A stretch of DNA of 43,418 nucleotides from Neobacillus cucumis (GCF_016908975.1 NZ_JAFBEX010000035.1:1-43418), one strand, 5' to 3'. Positions 1 to 9,214 are shown, counted from the first letter of the stretch. Notes: a model not told the origin generated them from the sequence alone. A program made the numbers and translations.

Positions 1-345
1 GTTACTGTCTTTATCTTTCTTGTATCCGTTACTGTCTTTATCTTTCTTGTATCCGTTACTGTCTTTATCTTTCTTGTATCCGTTACTGTCTTTATTTTTC
101 TTGTATTCGTTACTATCTTTATCTTTCTTGTATCCGTTACTGTCTTTATTTTTCTTGTATCCGTTACTGTCCTTATCTTTCTTGTATCCGTTACTGTCTT
201 TACTTTTCTTGTATTCGTTACTGTCTTTATTTTTTTTGTATCCGTTACTGTTTTTATTTTTTTTGTATTCGTTACTGTACTTATCTTTTTTGTATCCGTT
301 ACTGTCTTTATTTTTCTTGTATTCCTTACTGTCATTATCTTTTTC
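1..345 (-). repeat. Tandem 27-bp coding repeat (12 full copies plus one degenerate)
   Basis: Twelve contiguous 27-bp units fill 1-324, with a degenerate thirteenth at 325-345. Each unit encodes Y-K-K-(D/N/S)-K-(D/N/Y)-S-N-(G/E) on the minus strand. The array reaches the left edge, so the full copy number is unknown. The unit is exactly nine codons and the frame never breaks, so this is a protein repeat. Confidence 0.95.
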
Positions 346-1569
346 TGAATTACCCTCTAATTCAGATTTACCTATTTCATCTTCTGCTTGATCGTTATCC
401 TTATGTGTTATTTCTTGTGATTCAGTATTTTCAGCTTGTAGCCATACTTCAAGGACCTCGTCTGCTACTCTCTTCCACTGGAATTCAGTTTCAACCAGTT
501 CTCTTCCTCTTTCTCCCATCTTTTTCATTAACATTTTGTCGGATAATATTTCGGTTATTTTTTGGGCAAAATCCTCAGGATCCTCGGGATTTTCAACTAT
601 AAGTCCATTCTCTTTAGGAAGTATAACTTCCGGATTTCCTCCCCTTGCCGTTGTAACGATTGGAAGGCCTGCTGCCATGGCTTCGTAATGAACCCTTGCC
701 AGTGGTTCCTGCCAAATTGAGGTACAGACAAATAAATCAGCCGCTGCAAACCAGTTTTGGATTTCAAATGAATTCACAAAACCTGTTGTCACAACAGGTA
801 CTGATTGTTTAGCCGCTAATGCTCTCACATAGGCTACATAATCGGTTATCTCATTTTGGCTAAACCAATTACCACCAACGATTACTAACGCTAAATCTTT
901 AAATTTTTTAGCAAGAGTCGGTAAAGCTCTGACTAATCTGTCGACTCCTTTGTTAGCTGAAAGTCTTCCTGCAAATAAGATGACCGTTTTGTTCTCTAAG
1001 CCATGTTCTTTGCGAATGGAACTCCTAATTTTTTTCATTTTAGCATAGCTGCCGGGGAGAAATCGTTCCGTATCAACTCCTGAATAAATGGTTCGGAGCT
1101 TTGTCGAAGCTTGTGGATAAAGCTGACGGATGACATTTCCTACATAATTACTCACCGTAACAATCTTTGATACTTCTTGTACAACGGCATTTGCTTCTGA
1201 CGGGTCAATTTTATCCAAATTGAACATATCATTATGCATGCTTAAGGTGATTTTAGAGTGAGGGGCAACTTCCCGGACGGGCAGAACAAGGCGTGGGCGG
1301 TTAAAAATGTGGATTAAATCGAATTGATTGTTTTGAATATAGCGAACAACCCCGTCTCGATAGAGTTCAAAAATTTTTCCTGGTACACGAACATAATGTA
1401 TGCCATTAATCGTTTCTGTTTCCGGCAGGGATGATTCATTAATTCCTAAAACGGTAATATCATGGAATTCTCCTAAAAATGGCAAGATGCCGGAAATATA
1501 AGTTTGTATTGCTCCTCCTAATACTGGAGGAACAGGAAGTTTTTCAGTACAAACCATTAAGATTTTCAT
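1..1569 (-). CDS. cotSA: CotSA-like spore coat GT4 glycosyltransferase with C-terminal nonapeptide repeats (partial)
   Basis: The gene is open from an ATG at 1569 (GGAGGT 11 nt upstream) to the left edge, so 523 residues are visible and the C-terminus is missing. The N-terminal two-thirds is a GT-B retaining glycosyltransferase of family GT4. It begins MKILMVCTEKLPVPPVLGG, has GRLSANKGVDRLV at the start of the donor-binding domain, and carries the EPLARVHYE (E-x7-E) motif followed by AAGLPIVTTARGG. A linker rich in Glu, Asp and Gln follows, then from about residue 410 tandem copies of GYKKDKDSN. CotS lies 9 nt upstream on the same strand, as in the Bacillus subtilis coat locus, which supports CotSA (about 377 residues there). 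The extra repeat tail is unusual. The enzyme probably builds a coat or crust glycan, and the Lys/Tyr-rich tail may be a cross-linking or retention domain (inference). Confidence 0.85.
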   Translation of the reverse strand, partial: MKILMVCTEKLPVPPVLGGAIQTYISGILPFLGEFHDITVLGINESSLPETETINGIHYVRVPGKIFELYRDGVVRYIQNNQFDLIHIFNRPRLVLPVREVAPHSKITLSMHNDMFNLDKIDPSEANAVVQEVSKIVTVSNYVGNVIRQLYPQASTKLRTIYSGVDTERFLPGSYAKMKKIRSSIRKEHGLENKTVILFAGRLSANKGVDRLVRALPTLAKKFKDLALVIVGGNWFSQNEITDYVAYVRALAAKQSVPVVTTGFVNSFEIQNWFAAADLFVCTSIWQEPLARVHYEAMAAGLPIVTTARGGNPEVILPKENGLIVENPEDPEDFAQKITEILSDKMLMKKMGERGRELVETEFQWKRVADEVLEVWLQAENTESQEITHKDNDQAEDEIGKSELEGNSEKDNDSKEYKKNKDSNGYKKDKYSNEYKKNKNSNGYKKNKDSNEYKKSKDSNGYKKDKDSNGYKKNKDSNGYKKDKDSNEYKKNKDSNGYKKDKDSNGYKKDKDSNGYKKDKDSN

Positions 1570-1578
1570 GCTTTCCTA

Positions 1579-2661
1579 TTACCTCCAATCGTTTTGAATT
1601 GCTTTTAAGACAGGCCATTTGGATTGTTCCGTCATGATAAGAGAGTTAACTAATTCTGCGGTTGTTTGATTTAGGAATAATTCAGGTTCCAACACCATGT
1701 CTTTCATAAATCTGTAAAATTCATTTGGCAAAGATAAATCAATCAGTAAAACCTCATATAGTTCAGGAGATATTGGATTTGCCTTGTGGTAAGCCTTAAT
1801 CATTTCACGAACCCATGTTACATCCCATTTATTTAATTCCGCCATTTTACCAGTAATCAACTTTCGTAAATCCCTAATTGGAAGGTCATAGGCGACACCA
1901 TCCAGGTCGATAATCCACATTCCATTGGGTCCCATTTGTGCATTGGACCAGCCATAATCCTGATGTGCCAGCCCCCATTCTTCATTTCCTTTTTTAATTA
2001 GGTCTAGATATTTAGATTGATTAAGTCTACTTAGACTTGTTCTAACTTCATCTTCATATTGATCTATGACATTTAAAATAATCGAACTAGCAGGCATTTC
2101 CCGATAGGCTTTGGCCAAATTTCTGAACCAATCCATTTTATTCATCATTTTTTCATACTTCTTTGGCCATTTGTATAATCTTGAAGCAATTTCAGCCCCA
2201 TTTGGAGGGACGTAGCCCCTAGTTTGAGCATGAAATTGACCAAGAGTGTAACAAAGCTGCTTTGTTCCTTCTAAATCTTTGGATATCGGGGCCAGTGGTT
2301 CAATCCATTCAGCAACAAACCACAATTTTCCACCAGCCTCAATAAAATCTTGTCCATTTTTTGTTTTGACAATAGCAGGCACTCTTGCCCTTTTAACATC
2401 AACCAAATATCTTTGAGCCCCAAGGCTAAATAAACTTCGTGTCGGTCTTCGGTGTAACAGCTTTAAACTTTTCGGCCCCTTATTGGTGCTAAGTTTCCAT
2501 ATGGCTCCGCCTTGTTCAGACTTAGTTGCGACTGCCTCCATGTTGTAAACCTGAAAGTTATAATTTTTAATAACCTCTTTTGCTAATGTATTTATATAGT
2601 CAGGTATATAAATTTTTATATCTTCCCTTTCTTCCCAAGGAAGAATGACTATTTCCTTCAA
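1579..2661 (-). CDS. cotS: CotS-family spore coat protein (kinase-like fold)
   Basis: This protein of about 360 residues belongs to the CotS/CotI/YutH group, which has the aminoglycoside phosphotransferase/choline kinase fold. Kinase-like motifs are visible: AHQDYGWSNAQM resembles the H-x-D-x4-N catalytic loop, and WIIDLDGV resembles the metal-binding Asp segment. Start: a TTG at 2700 is in frame, but AAAGGAGGG lies five bases before a TTG at 2661, giving MKEIVILPWEE, which I prefer. The gene ends 9 nt before cotSA and the two share an operon. In B. subtilis CotS is an inner/outer coat protein made in the mother cell under SigK and GerE. Retained catalytic residues suggest it might phosphorylate a small molecule or protein, but this is not shown. 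Confidence 0.88.
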   Translation of the reverse strand: MKEIVILPWEEREDIKIYIPDYINTLAKEVIKNYNFQVYNMEAVATKSEQGGAIWKLSTNKGPKSLKLLHRRPTRSLFSLGAQRYLVDVKRARVPAIVKTKNGQDFIEAGGKLWFVAEWIEPLAPISKDLEGTKQLCYTLGQFHAQTRGYVPPNGAEIASRLYKWPKKYEKMMNKMDWFRNLAKAYREMPASSIILNVIDQYEDEVRTSLSRLNQSKYLDLIKKGNEEWGLAHQDYGWSNAQMGPNGMWIIDLDGVAYDLPIRDLRKLITGKMAELNKWDVTWVREMIKAYHKANPISPELYEVLLIDLSLPNEFYRFMKDMVLEPELFLNQTTAELVNSLIMTEQSKWPVLKAIQNDWR

Positions 2662-2770
2662 AATAACCCTCCTTTGTAGTTCGCCCAAATAGGGAGACAA
2701 TTATTTTTAATAAGATTGGCTAGAAACTAACTCGGGATAACAGTTACAGAACCCTTAAAAAGACTTAATT

Positions 2771-2779
2771 TATGATATG
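2771..2779 (-). promoter_or_regulatory. SigK-like -10 box for cotS-cotSA
   Basis: On the minus strand 2779-2771 reads CATATCATA, a perfect match to the mother-cell SigK -10 consensus CATANNNTA, about 110 nt upstream of the preferred cotS start. I see no clean AC element at the usual -35 spacing, so the call rests on the -10 and on the late-sporulation function of the genes. Confidence 0.45.
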
Positions 2780-2896
2780 AAATAGTATAAGTAAGGAAAG
2801 GGCCATAAGCGGATGTAATAAAAAAAACCCCCATTTGGAGGAGAAAAAATCTCTTTAGCTATAGGTTTTTAACTGTTTCAAATACTTAATAGAGCT

Positions 2897-2905
2897 CATA
2901 AACTA
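2897..2905 (+). promoter_or_regulatory. SigK-like -10 box for the ytcA-like gene
   Basis: CATAAACTA matches CATANNNTA 48 nt upstream of the UDP-glucose dehydrogenase start and faces away from the cotS box. As there, the -35 AC is not obvious. Confidence 0.4.
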
Positions 2906-2953
2906 GTTTAATATATAGATTTTATTTAGAAAATTGGTAAGGAGGTTAAACGA

Positions 2954-4261
2954 ATGAACATAGCTGTAATAGGGACAGGCTATGTCGGAACTACTACAAG
3001 TGTTGCGCTTGCATTAAGTGGACATAACGTGTTTGCAATTGACCATGATGCAGTAAAAGTTAAAAAACTGAAACAGGGAAACCTTCCTTTTTATGAAGAG
3101 GGTATAGAAGAGTTGTTAAAGAATCTCACTTCAAACGGAAACCTTTCTTTCACAACTCAATTGGAAGAGTGTATTGATAAATGTTCCATCCTTTTTATTA
3201 CAGTGGGTACTCCATCATTAATGGGTGGACAAGCTGATTTGTCCTATGTGGAAGAAGTTGCAAGAAAGATTGGAAGTTTAATGAACGAATACAAAGTAAT
3301 CGTTATGAAAAGTACTGTCCCAGTAGGAACCAGTGCAAAAATCAAAAAAATAATACTCAATGAACTAGCAAGACGAAATTTGAAGATATCTTTCGACCTG
3401 ATTTCGAACCCTGAATTTTTAAGAGAAGGAAAAGCTTTATACGATACCCTGCATCCAGATCGAATTGTTATTGGCTGTGAAACAAAGGAAGCACAAAAAA
3501 TGATGAAGCAATTGTATGAAAATGCAAGCTCAAACATCCTTTTTACAACCCCTATAGATGCAGAAATGATCAAATACGCTTCTAACGCCTTTTTAGCTAC
3601 TAAAATTTCATTTATAAATGAAATGGCAAGATTTTGTGAAACTATTGGAGCAAATGTCACAGAGGTAGCAAAAGGAATGGGGATGGATAGCAGGATTGGC
3701 CCTCAGTTTCTACAAGCTGGAATAGGCTATGGGGGGTCATGTTTTCCGAAGGATATCAGTGCATTACTGGCATTGGCATCCGAAAATAATATTCCCTTAA
3801 ATATCCTTCAAGCGGTCTCACTTGTGAACCAAACACAAACAGAATGGTTTCTGGAAAAAGTAAAGCAAGCTTTAGGACCACTCTCAGGAAAGCGAATAGC
3901 TATACTAGGCTTAACATTTAAACCTCAAACAGACGATATTAGAGAGGCTCCCTCCTTAAAAATAATGGATCAGCTCCTCCAAAATAATGCCCTTATTACT
4001 GCATACGACCCGCAAGGTATGGAACATGTCAAAAAAATTTATCCTTCTATTAGCTATGCATCCAATCCTCTTGAAGCATTAAAAGAAGCTGATGCTGTCC
4101 TTATTGTAACGGAATGGCAAGAAATTCTTGATATTGATTGGAAAACTGCTATTCATATTGTCTCTACCCCCCTTGTATTTGATGGCAGAAATGCCCTTAA
4201 TGCATCTGTCATGGAGCAATTGGGCTACCGGTATGTAGGAGTTGGTACACCTGAATCTTAA
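2954..4261 (+). CDS. ytcA: UDP-glucose 6-dehydrogenase (YtcA-like)
   Basis: Oxidises UDP-glucose to UDP-glucuronate with two NAD+. The 435-residue length is normal for the family. Visible are the N-terminal Rossmann motif GTGYVGT (7-13), KSTVPVGT, SNPEFLREG, the catalytic Cys263 in GGSCFPKD, and a C-terminal domain with GLTFKPQTDDIREAPS. AAGGAGG lies just upstream. It is divergent from cotS and followed by an epimerase, matching the B. subtilis ytcA-ytcB spore-coat genes rather than tuaD of teichuronic acid synthesis. It probably supplies UDP-uronic acid for a spore-surface polysaccharide. The symbol rests on this context. Confidence 0.88.
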   Translation: MNIAVIGTGYVGTTTSVALALSGHNVFAIDHDAVKVKKLKQGNLPFYEEGIEELLKNLTSNGNLSFTTQLEECIDKCSILFITVGTPSLMGGQADLSYVEEVARKIGSLMNEYKVIVMKSTVPVGTSAKIKKIILNELARRNLKISFDLISNPEFLREGKALYDTLHPDRIVIGCETKEAQKMMKQLYENASSNILFTTPIDAEMIKYASNAFLATKISFINEMARFCETIGANVTEVAKGMGMDSRIGPQFLQAGIGYGGSCFPKDISALLALASENNIPLNILQAVSLVNQTQTEWFLEKVKQALGPLSGKRIAILGLTFKPQTDDIREAPSLKIMDQLLQNNALITAYDPQGMEHVKKIYPSISYASNPLEALKEADAVLIVTEWQEILDIDWKTAIHIVSTPLVFDGRNALNASVMEQLGYRYVGVGTPES

Positions 4262-4299
4262 TCTAGAACGGAGAACTACCCATGAAAGGAGGAATAAAC

Positions 4300-5289
4300 A
4301 TGGAGAAATTTACTGGATATATCTTTGTCACCGGTTGTGCAGGCTTCATAGGTTTCCATCTTTCTAAGCGCTTGTTAGATGAAGGCTTCTACGTACTTGG
4401 TATTGACAATATCAATAATTATTATGATACTAACTTAAAATATGATAGATTAAGCATTTTAGCGAAGTATCCAAATTTTATGTTCATTAAAGGTTCTATC
4501 GAAAACCTTGAGCTAATGGAAAGTCTCTTTGACCAATATGATATTGACATTGTTGTGAATCTAGCAGCTCAAGCAGGTGTAAGATACAGTTTGACAAATC
4601 CACACGTTTACATCCAATCAAACCTTGTTGGATTTGCAAATATTCTAGAATGCTCTATCAAACATCCAATCAAACATCTGATTTACGCATCATCAAGTTC
4701 TGTTTACGGCAACAATAAACAAATGCCGTTTTCTGTTACTGATCGTGTGGATCATCCGGTTAGTTTATATGGAGCTACTAAAAAAGCTAATGAGCTATTG
4801 GCCTACTCGTACAGCCAAGTATACCAACTTCCTACAACCGGGCTGCGCTTCTTTACGGTTTACGGCCCTTGGGGCAGACCAGATATGGCGTACTTTAAAT
4901 TTTCGGATGCTATATTGAACCAAGAACCTATTGAGGTTTATAACTATGGAGATATGAAAAGAGACTTCACCTATATTGATGATGTGATAGAGTCCATTTA
5001 TCGACTAATAAAAAAGGGACCACCTGACAAATCTATATCTTATTATAAAATCTATAACATTGGTAACAATCAACCTGTCCAACTAAAGGACTTCATTAAA
5101 GTGATCGAAGAACAACTCGGAAAGAAGGCGATTATGAAATTATTACCCTTACAGCCCGGAGATGTTCTTGAAACATATGCAGATATAAATGACTTGGTAA
5201 GGGATATTAACTATAAACCTATAACTTCTGCCGAGGAGGGAATTAGAAAGTTTGTCGAGTGGTATAGAAAGTACCATAATATTACTTAG
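4300..5289 (+). CDS. ytcB: NAD-dependent nucleotide-sugar epimerase (YtcB-like)
   Basis: Extended short-chain dehydrogenase/epimerase of 329 residues, resembling UDP-glucuronate 4-epimerases. TGCAGFIGFHL is the glycine-rich NAD loop, SSSSVYG holds the catalytic Ser/Thr region, YGATKKANE is the Y-x3-K pair, and RFFTVYGPWGRPDMA is a family signature. Start: an in-frame ATG exists at 4282, but AAAGGAGGA is placed ideally for the ATG at 4300. The gene lies 38 nt after ytcA and is probably co-transcribed with it. It likely converts UDP-glucuronate made by its neighbour to UDP-galacturonate for a coat glycan; the exact substrate is inferred. Confidence 0.85.
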   Translation: MEKFTGYIFVTGCAGFIGFHLSKRLLDEGFYVLGIDNINNYYDTNLKYDRLSILAKYPNFMFIKGSIENLELMESLFDQYDIDIVVNLAAQAGVRYSLTNPHVYIQSNLVGFANILECSIKHPIKHLIYASSSSVYGNNKQMPFSVTDRVDHPVSLYGATKKANELLAYSYSQVYQLPTTGLRFFTVYGPWGRPDMAYFKFSDAILNQEPIEVYNYGDMKRDFTYIDDVIESIYRLIKKGPPDKSISYYKIYNIGNNQPVQLKDFIKVIEEQLGKKAIMKLLPLQPGDVLETYADINDLVRDINYKPITSAEEGIRKFVEWYRKYHNIT

Positions 5290-5315
5290 TGTTTAAAAAT
5301 GCACAACAAATTGAA

Positions 5316-5337
5316 AGCGATTAACAAAGTAATCGCT
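5316..5337. other. Perfect 8-bp inverted repeat between convergent genes
   Basis: AGCGATTA, six bases, TAATCGCT forms a short hairpin between the epimerase and the convergent LysR gene. No T-run follows on either side, so it is at best a weak terminator. Confidence 0.35.
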
Positions 5338-5398
5338 ATGATAGTCACTATAGCTTACAGATAAACACTTCGGTTCCTTCATTCTCTCCCCATTTTTC

Positions 5399-6268
5399 CT
5401 AAAGAGTATACATGTCAAGACCTTCTATTAATTGCACAAAAGCTCGAACTACATTTAAGTCTAAGGATTCCTGATGATAAAACATCCATGTCTTTTGGGT
5501 GATCGCTTTCCCGTTATGATCTAAGAGATCAAATTTATGAATGTTATCAACATTTTCTAAAAATAAGGAAGGCATAATCGCGTATCCTAATCCGTTAACA
5601 ACCATTTCCTTACAAGTATCACCTTGGTCAACTACCATTGCTATCGATGGTGGTTGACTATAATGCTCAGTCCACCAATTTTGAACTAATTGCTTATAGA
5701 TGGAATCAGTCCGATAATCTATTCTTGGCAAATGAGGAAGACCCTCAAGGCTTATGTTTTCTTTTGAGGCTATACATAGCTTTTCTTCAAATAATAAATG
5801 TTTTTGGTCCGGCCAAGTGTATTCTCCGCGAATAAAACCGATATGAACCTCTTGATTATACAATAGTTTAAAAATATCTTGACTATAGCCAGTCTCTACC
5901 TGAAATGAAACTAGTGGATATTGATCTTTAAATTGTTTAAGCAAAGCTGGAAGTTTGTACTTACTAATAAAATTTGAAACACCTAATCTTAATGTCCCTG
6001 TGACTTGATTATTGAAATTTTTAAGGTCTTCTTTTATCCTGCGCAGACTGTTTAGTATGTTTTCAGCCTTTTTTGCCAAATATTCGCCCTCTGGAGTAAA
6101 TTGAACTCCTTTAATTCCTCGGTTGACGATTCTTACTTCTAATTCTTTTTCAATTTGCTTTAGACGTTTCGTTAAGGTTGGTTGTGCAATAAATAAACTT
6201 TGCCCCGTTTTGGTGATGCTCTTTTCTTTATAAAGAGTATGTATAATCATCCAATCACGATCATCCAT
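5399..6268 (-). CDS. LysR-family transcriptional regulator
   Basis: 289 residues with an N-terminal winged helix-turn-helix (about 1-60, containing SITKTGQSLFIAQPTLTKRL) and a LysR periplasmic-binding-like effector domain (about 90-285). It is transcribed divergently from the aconitase, the usual arrangement for a LysR regulator and its target. The sequence looks closer to a YraN-type regulator than to CcpC or CitR, but I cannot test this. Citrate, aconitate or a related tricarboxylate is a plausible effector. The Shine-Dalgarno (AGGATG) is weak. Confidence 0.85.
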   Translation of the reverse strand: MDDRDWMIIHTLYKEKSITKTGQSLFIAQPTLTKRLKQIEKELEVRIVNRGIKGVQFTPEGEYLAKKAENILNSLRRIKEDLKNFNNQVTGTLRLGVSNFISKYKLPALLKQFKDQYPLVSFQVETGYSQDIFKLLYNQEVHIGFIRGEYTWPDQKHLLFEEKLCIASKENISLEGLPHLPRIDYRTDSIYKQLVQNWWTEHYSQPPSIAMVVDQGDTCKEMVVNGLGYAIMPSLFLENVDNIHKFDLLDHNGKAITQKTWMFYHQESLDLNVVRAFVQLIEGLDMYTL

Positions 6269-6321
6269 TTGACCACATCCTGTTAATTGGCGTTGAAATA
6301 GTTCGACTTGTTATATATAAA

Positions 6322-6341
6322 TTTCATGCGATTCCATGAAA
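6322..6341. promoter_or_regulatory. Candidate LysR operator in the divergent intergenic region
   Basis: TTTCATG, six bases, CATGAAA is a perfect 7-bp inverted repeat in the 182-bp gap between the LysR gene and the aconitase. Position and symmetry suit a LysR recognition site. No footprint-type evidence is possible from sequence alone. Confidence 0.45.
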
Positions 6342-6450
6342 AATTGGTATTACTTATCTCACTCCATTTTGCAATAAACTGAAACTAAACACAAAGTATT
6401 ATTCATTTTACAGTAAACACAGCTTGTCTGTTCAACGGAGGAAAGATGTT

Positions 6451-9174
6451 ATGAATGACATTATCCAAAAAGGTTTAAATAGGGCTCAAAGCACATTTTC
6501 AGTAAATGGGAAAGAATATCAATTTTACAGAATTAAAGCTTTAGAGGAAGAAGGGGTTGGAAGTGTATCGAGGCTTCCTTACTCAATAAAAGTTCTCTTG
6601 GAAGCCGCACTAAGGGAATTTGACGGAGTGGCCATTACCAAACAGCATATCTTCAAACTGGCAAATTGGACAAGGGAACGAACTCCAAACCAAGAAATTC
6701 CTTTCAAGCCTGCACGTATTCTTCTACATGATACAACTGGGCTTCCCGCAGTAGTAGATTTAGCAGCCATGCGGGAAACAATACATCAAATGGGAGGAGA
6801 TAGTTTAAAAGTTAATCCATTAATTCCAGTAGATCTTGTGGTTGACCATTCCATTACGGTAGATTATTTTGGAACACCAGATGCAATGCCATTAAATGAA
6901 AAGATTAATTTTGAACGCAACAAGGAACGCTTTAGGTTTTTTCGGTGGGCGCAAAAATCCTTTCATAACTTCCGAGTCATTCCACCCGCAACGGGAATCA
7001 TGCACCAAATTAATATGGAGTATTTGTCAACAGTTGTTGCCCAAAAGGACGTACAAGGTAATACAATGGTCTATCCCGATTCACTGGCTGGTACAGATTC
7101 GCACACTACCATGATCAATGGACTTGGTATAGTGGCTTGGGGGGTCGGCGGGATTGAAGCGGAAGCTGCCATGCTAGGTCAACCTCTGTATTTCGAAATT
7201 CCTGAAGTAGTCGGATTTAGGCTAACTGGTTCCCTTATGGAAGGAACGACTGCAACGGACCTTGCCCTTACAATAACAAATATACTCCGTAAGAAAGGTG
7301 TAGTGGGCAAGTTTGTTGAGTTTTATGGACCTGGTGTTAAAACAATGAGTTTGGCTGATCGAGGAACAATTGCCAATATGGCTCCCGAGTACGGAGCCAC
7401 AATGGGCTTTTTCCCGGTGGACAAAGAGACATTAAATTATTTAAGACTCATTGGCCGAGAAGAAGATCAAGTCTCATTAGTTGAAGCCTACTATAAAGCT
7501 CAAGGTATGTTTATGGAAAGTAATAGTCCGGAACCATATTATTCCGATCATGTAGAACTTGATCTTTCTACGATTGTACCCTGCCTAGCCGGTCCTAAAA
7601 GACCACAAGATCGGATTGAGCTAACAAAAATGAAACAAAATTATAGTGAATTAGTCTATAAACCTATTAATGAAGGTGGCTATGGAATTTCTGGTGAGGA
7701 ATTGGAGAAATCAGTTATTATTAGTCATAGGACGGGTGAGCAAACGGTTATTAAGAATGGATCAGTAGTGCTTGCGGCAATTACAAGTTGCACGAACACT
7801 TCCAATCCCGCTGCGTTGATCACTACGGGATTAGTTGCTAAAAAGGCAGTAGAAAAGGGATTGAAAAAGCCTGCCTACGTGAAAACTTCCCTTACACCTG
7901 GTTCAAGGGTTGTTACCGACTATTTAATGGAATCCCAGCTTTTAAGTTATCTAGAAGAATTAGGCTTCCACATAGCAGGCTATGGTTGTGCGACATGTAT
8001 TGGAAACTCAGGACCACTACTTCCAGAGGTAAGCTCAGCTATAAATGACCATAATTTAACAGTAGCTGGTGTCCTTTCGGGTAACCGAAACTTCGAAGGT
8101 CGTGTACATCCAGAAGTAAAAATGAACTATCTAGCCTCCCCACCTTTAGTTATTGCCTACGCCTTAGCGGGAACCGTTAATGTCGATTTGACAAAGGAGC
8201 CAATCGGACATGATCAAGGCCAACAGAAAGTGTACTTAAAAGATATTTGGCCTTCTTCGGATGAAATTAAAAGATGGTTAGGGAACGCAGTTCGACCTGA
8301 AATGTTCCGCCAACGGTATGAGGTTGTTTATGAAGCAAATGAGCAATGGAATAATATTAAAGCACCAGAAAGCAACCTTTATGAGTGGAATGAAAAATCA
8401 ACGTATATTCAAGAACCTCCCTTTCTCAGAAACCTAGAGGAGCTGCCTACAGGTATAGGAGAGATAATGGATGCAAGAACCCTTGCCCTTTTTGGGGATT
8501 CGGTAACAACTGATCATATTTCACCATCTGGTTCCATTAAGGAAGATAGTGATGCGGGCGTTTATTTACAATTAAAAGGAGTTCAACCAAAAGATTATAA
8601 TTCTTATCCATCTCGTCGCGGTAACCATAAAGTGATGATCCGTGGTACCTTTGCCAATATTCGAGTCCGCAATCTAATGGTCCGAGAGATGGAGGGTGGT
8701 TTTACTAAATATATGCCAACGGGTGAAATCATGTCGATCTATGATGCATCTATGAAGTATCAAAAGGATGGTATTCCCCTTGTCGTTATCGCGGGTAAGG
8801 AGTACGGTACGGGAAGTTCTAGGGATTGGGCAGCTAAAGGTACCTATTTACTTGGAGTTAAAGTAGTTATTGCAGAAAGCTTTGAACGCATTCACCGCAG
8901 TAACTTGGTTGGGATGGGGGTTCTTCCTTTGCAATTTGTAGAAGGAACGGACGCTTCCACTCTAGGACTAGATGGAACTGAGACATTTGAAACCATTGGT
9001 TTATCTAATGAGGTTAAACCCGGACAAAGGATGATAGTTCATGCTACACGCAAGGATGGAACGAGTGTTGATTTTGAGGTATTCGTACGTCTTGATAGTG
9101 TGGTAGAGATTGAATATTATCGTAATGGAGGGATTATGCAGAAGGTGGTTCGTCAATTATTGAATCCTTCATAA
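6451..9174 (+). CDS. acnA: Aconitate hydratase (AcnA/IRP1 type)
   Basis: Isomerises citrate and isocitrate through cis-aconitate with a [4Fe-4S] cluster. The product is 907 residues, about the length of CitB. The cluster cysteines are Cys447 in SCTNTS and Cys513/Cys516 in YGCATCIGNSGP. GTDSHTTMINGLG, GNRNFEGR and the catalytic-serine region GSSRDWAAKG are intact. A TTG at 6424 is in frame, but GGAGG sits 9 nt before the ATG at 6451, which I use. Sequence differences from housekeeping CitB and the adjacent LysR gene suggest a second, inducible aconitase; a related substrate such as 2-methyl-aconitate cannot be excluded. Confidence 0.92.
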   Translation: MNDIIQKGLNRAQSTFSVNGKEYQFYRIKALEEEGVGSVSRLPYSIKVLLEAALREFDGVAITKQHIFKLANWTRERTPNQEIPFKPARILLHDTTGLPAVVDLAAMRETIHQMGGDSLKVNPLIPVDLVVDHSITVDYFGTPDAMPLNEKINFERNKERFRFFRWAQKSFHNFRVIPPATGIMHQINMEYLSTVVAQKDVQGNTMVYPDSLAGTDSHTTMINGLGIVAWGVGGIEAEAAMLGQPLYFEIPEVVGFRLTGSLMEGTTATDLALTITNILRKKGVVGKFVEFYGPGVKTMSLADRGTIANMAPEYGATMGFFPVDKETLNYLRLIGREEDQVSLVEAYYKAQGMFMESNSPEPYYSDHVELDLSTIVPCLAGPKRPQDRIELTKMKQNYSELVYKPINEGGYGISGEELEKSVIISHRTGEQTVIKNGSVVLAAITSCTNTSNPAALITTGLVAKKAVEKGLKKPAYVKTSLTPGSRVVTDYLMESQLLSYLEELGFHIAGYGCATCIGNSGPLLPEVSSAINDHNLTVAGVLSGNRNFEGRVHPEVKMNYLASPPLVIAYALAGTVNVDLTKEPIGHDQGQQKVYLKDIWPSSDEIKRWLGNAVRPEMFRQRYEVVYEANEQWNNIKAPESNLYEWNEKSTYIQEPPFLRNLEELPTGIGEIMDARTLALFGDSVTTDHISPSGSIKEDSDAGVYLQLKGVQPKDYNSYPSRRGNHKVMIRGTFANIRVRNLMVREMEGGFTKYMPTGEIMSIYDASMKYQKDGIPLVVIAGKEYGTGSSRDWAAKGTYLLGVKVVIAESFERIHRSNLVGMGVLPLQFVEGTDASTLGLDGTETFETIGLSNEVKPGQRMIVHATRKDGTSVDFEVFVRLDSVVEIEYYRNGGIMQKVVRQLLNPS

Positions 9175-9214
9175 CACAGGGTTCAAAAATCAGCAAGAAA
9201 TCAAAGCAATGAAT

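Noticed and set aside
1..324. Regular 27-bp repeats suggestive of a CRISPR array
   Set aside because: Units are contiguous without spacers, are a multiple of three and stay in the glycosyltransferase frame.
20..391. Plus-strand open frame of repeated SFLYPLLSL-type sequence
   Set aside because: It is the antisense shadow of the coat glycosyltransferase repeat; no ribosome site or start context.
5313..5327. TGAAAGCGATTAACA as a CcpA cre site
   Set aside because: It has one base too many between the CG core and the terminal CA, and lies after the epimerase, not before a gene.
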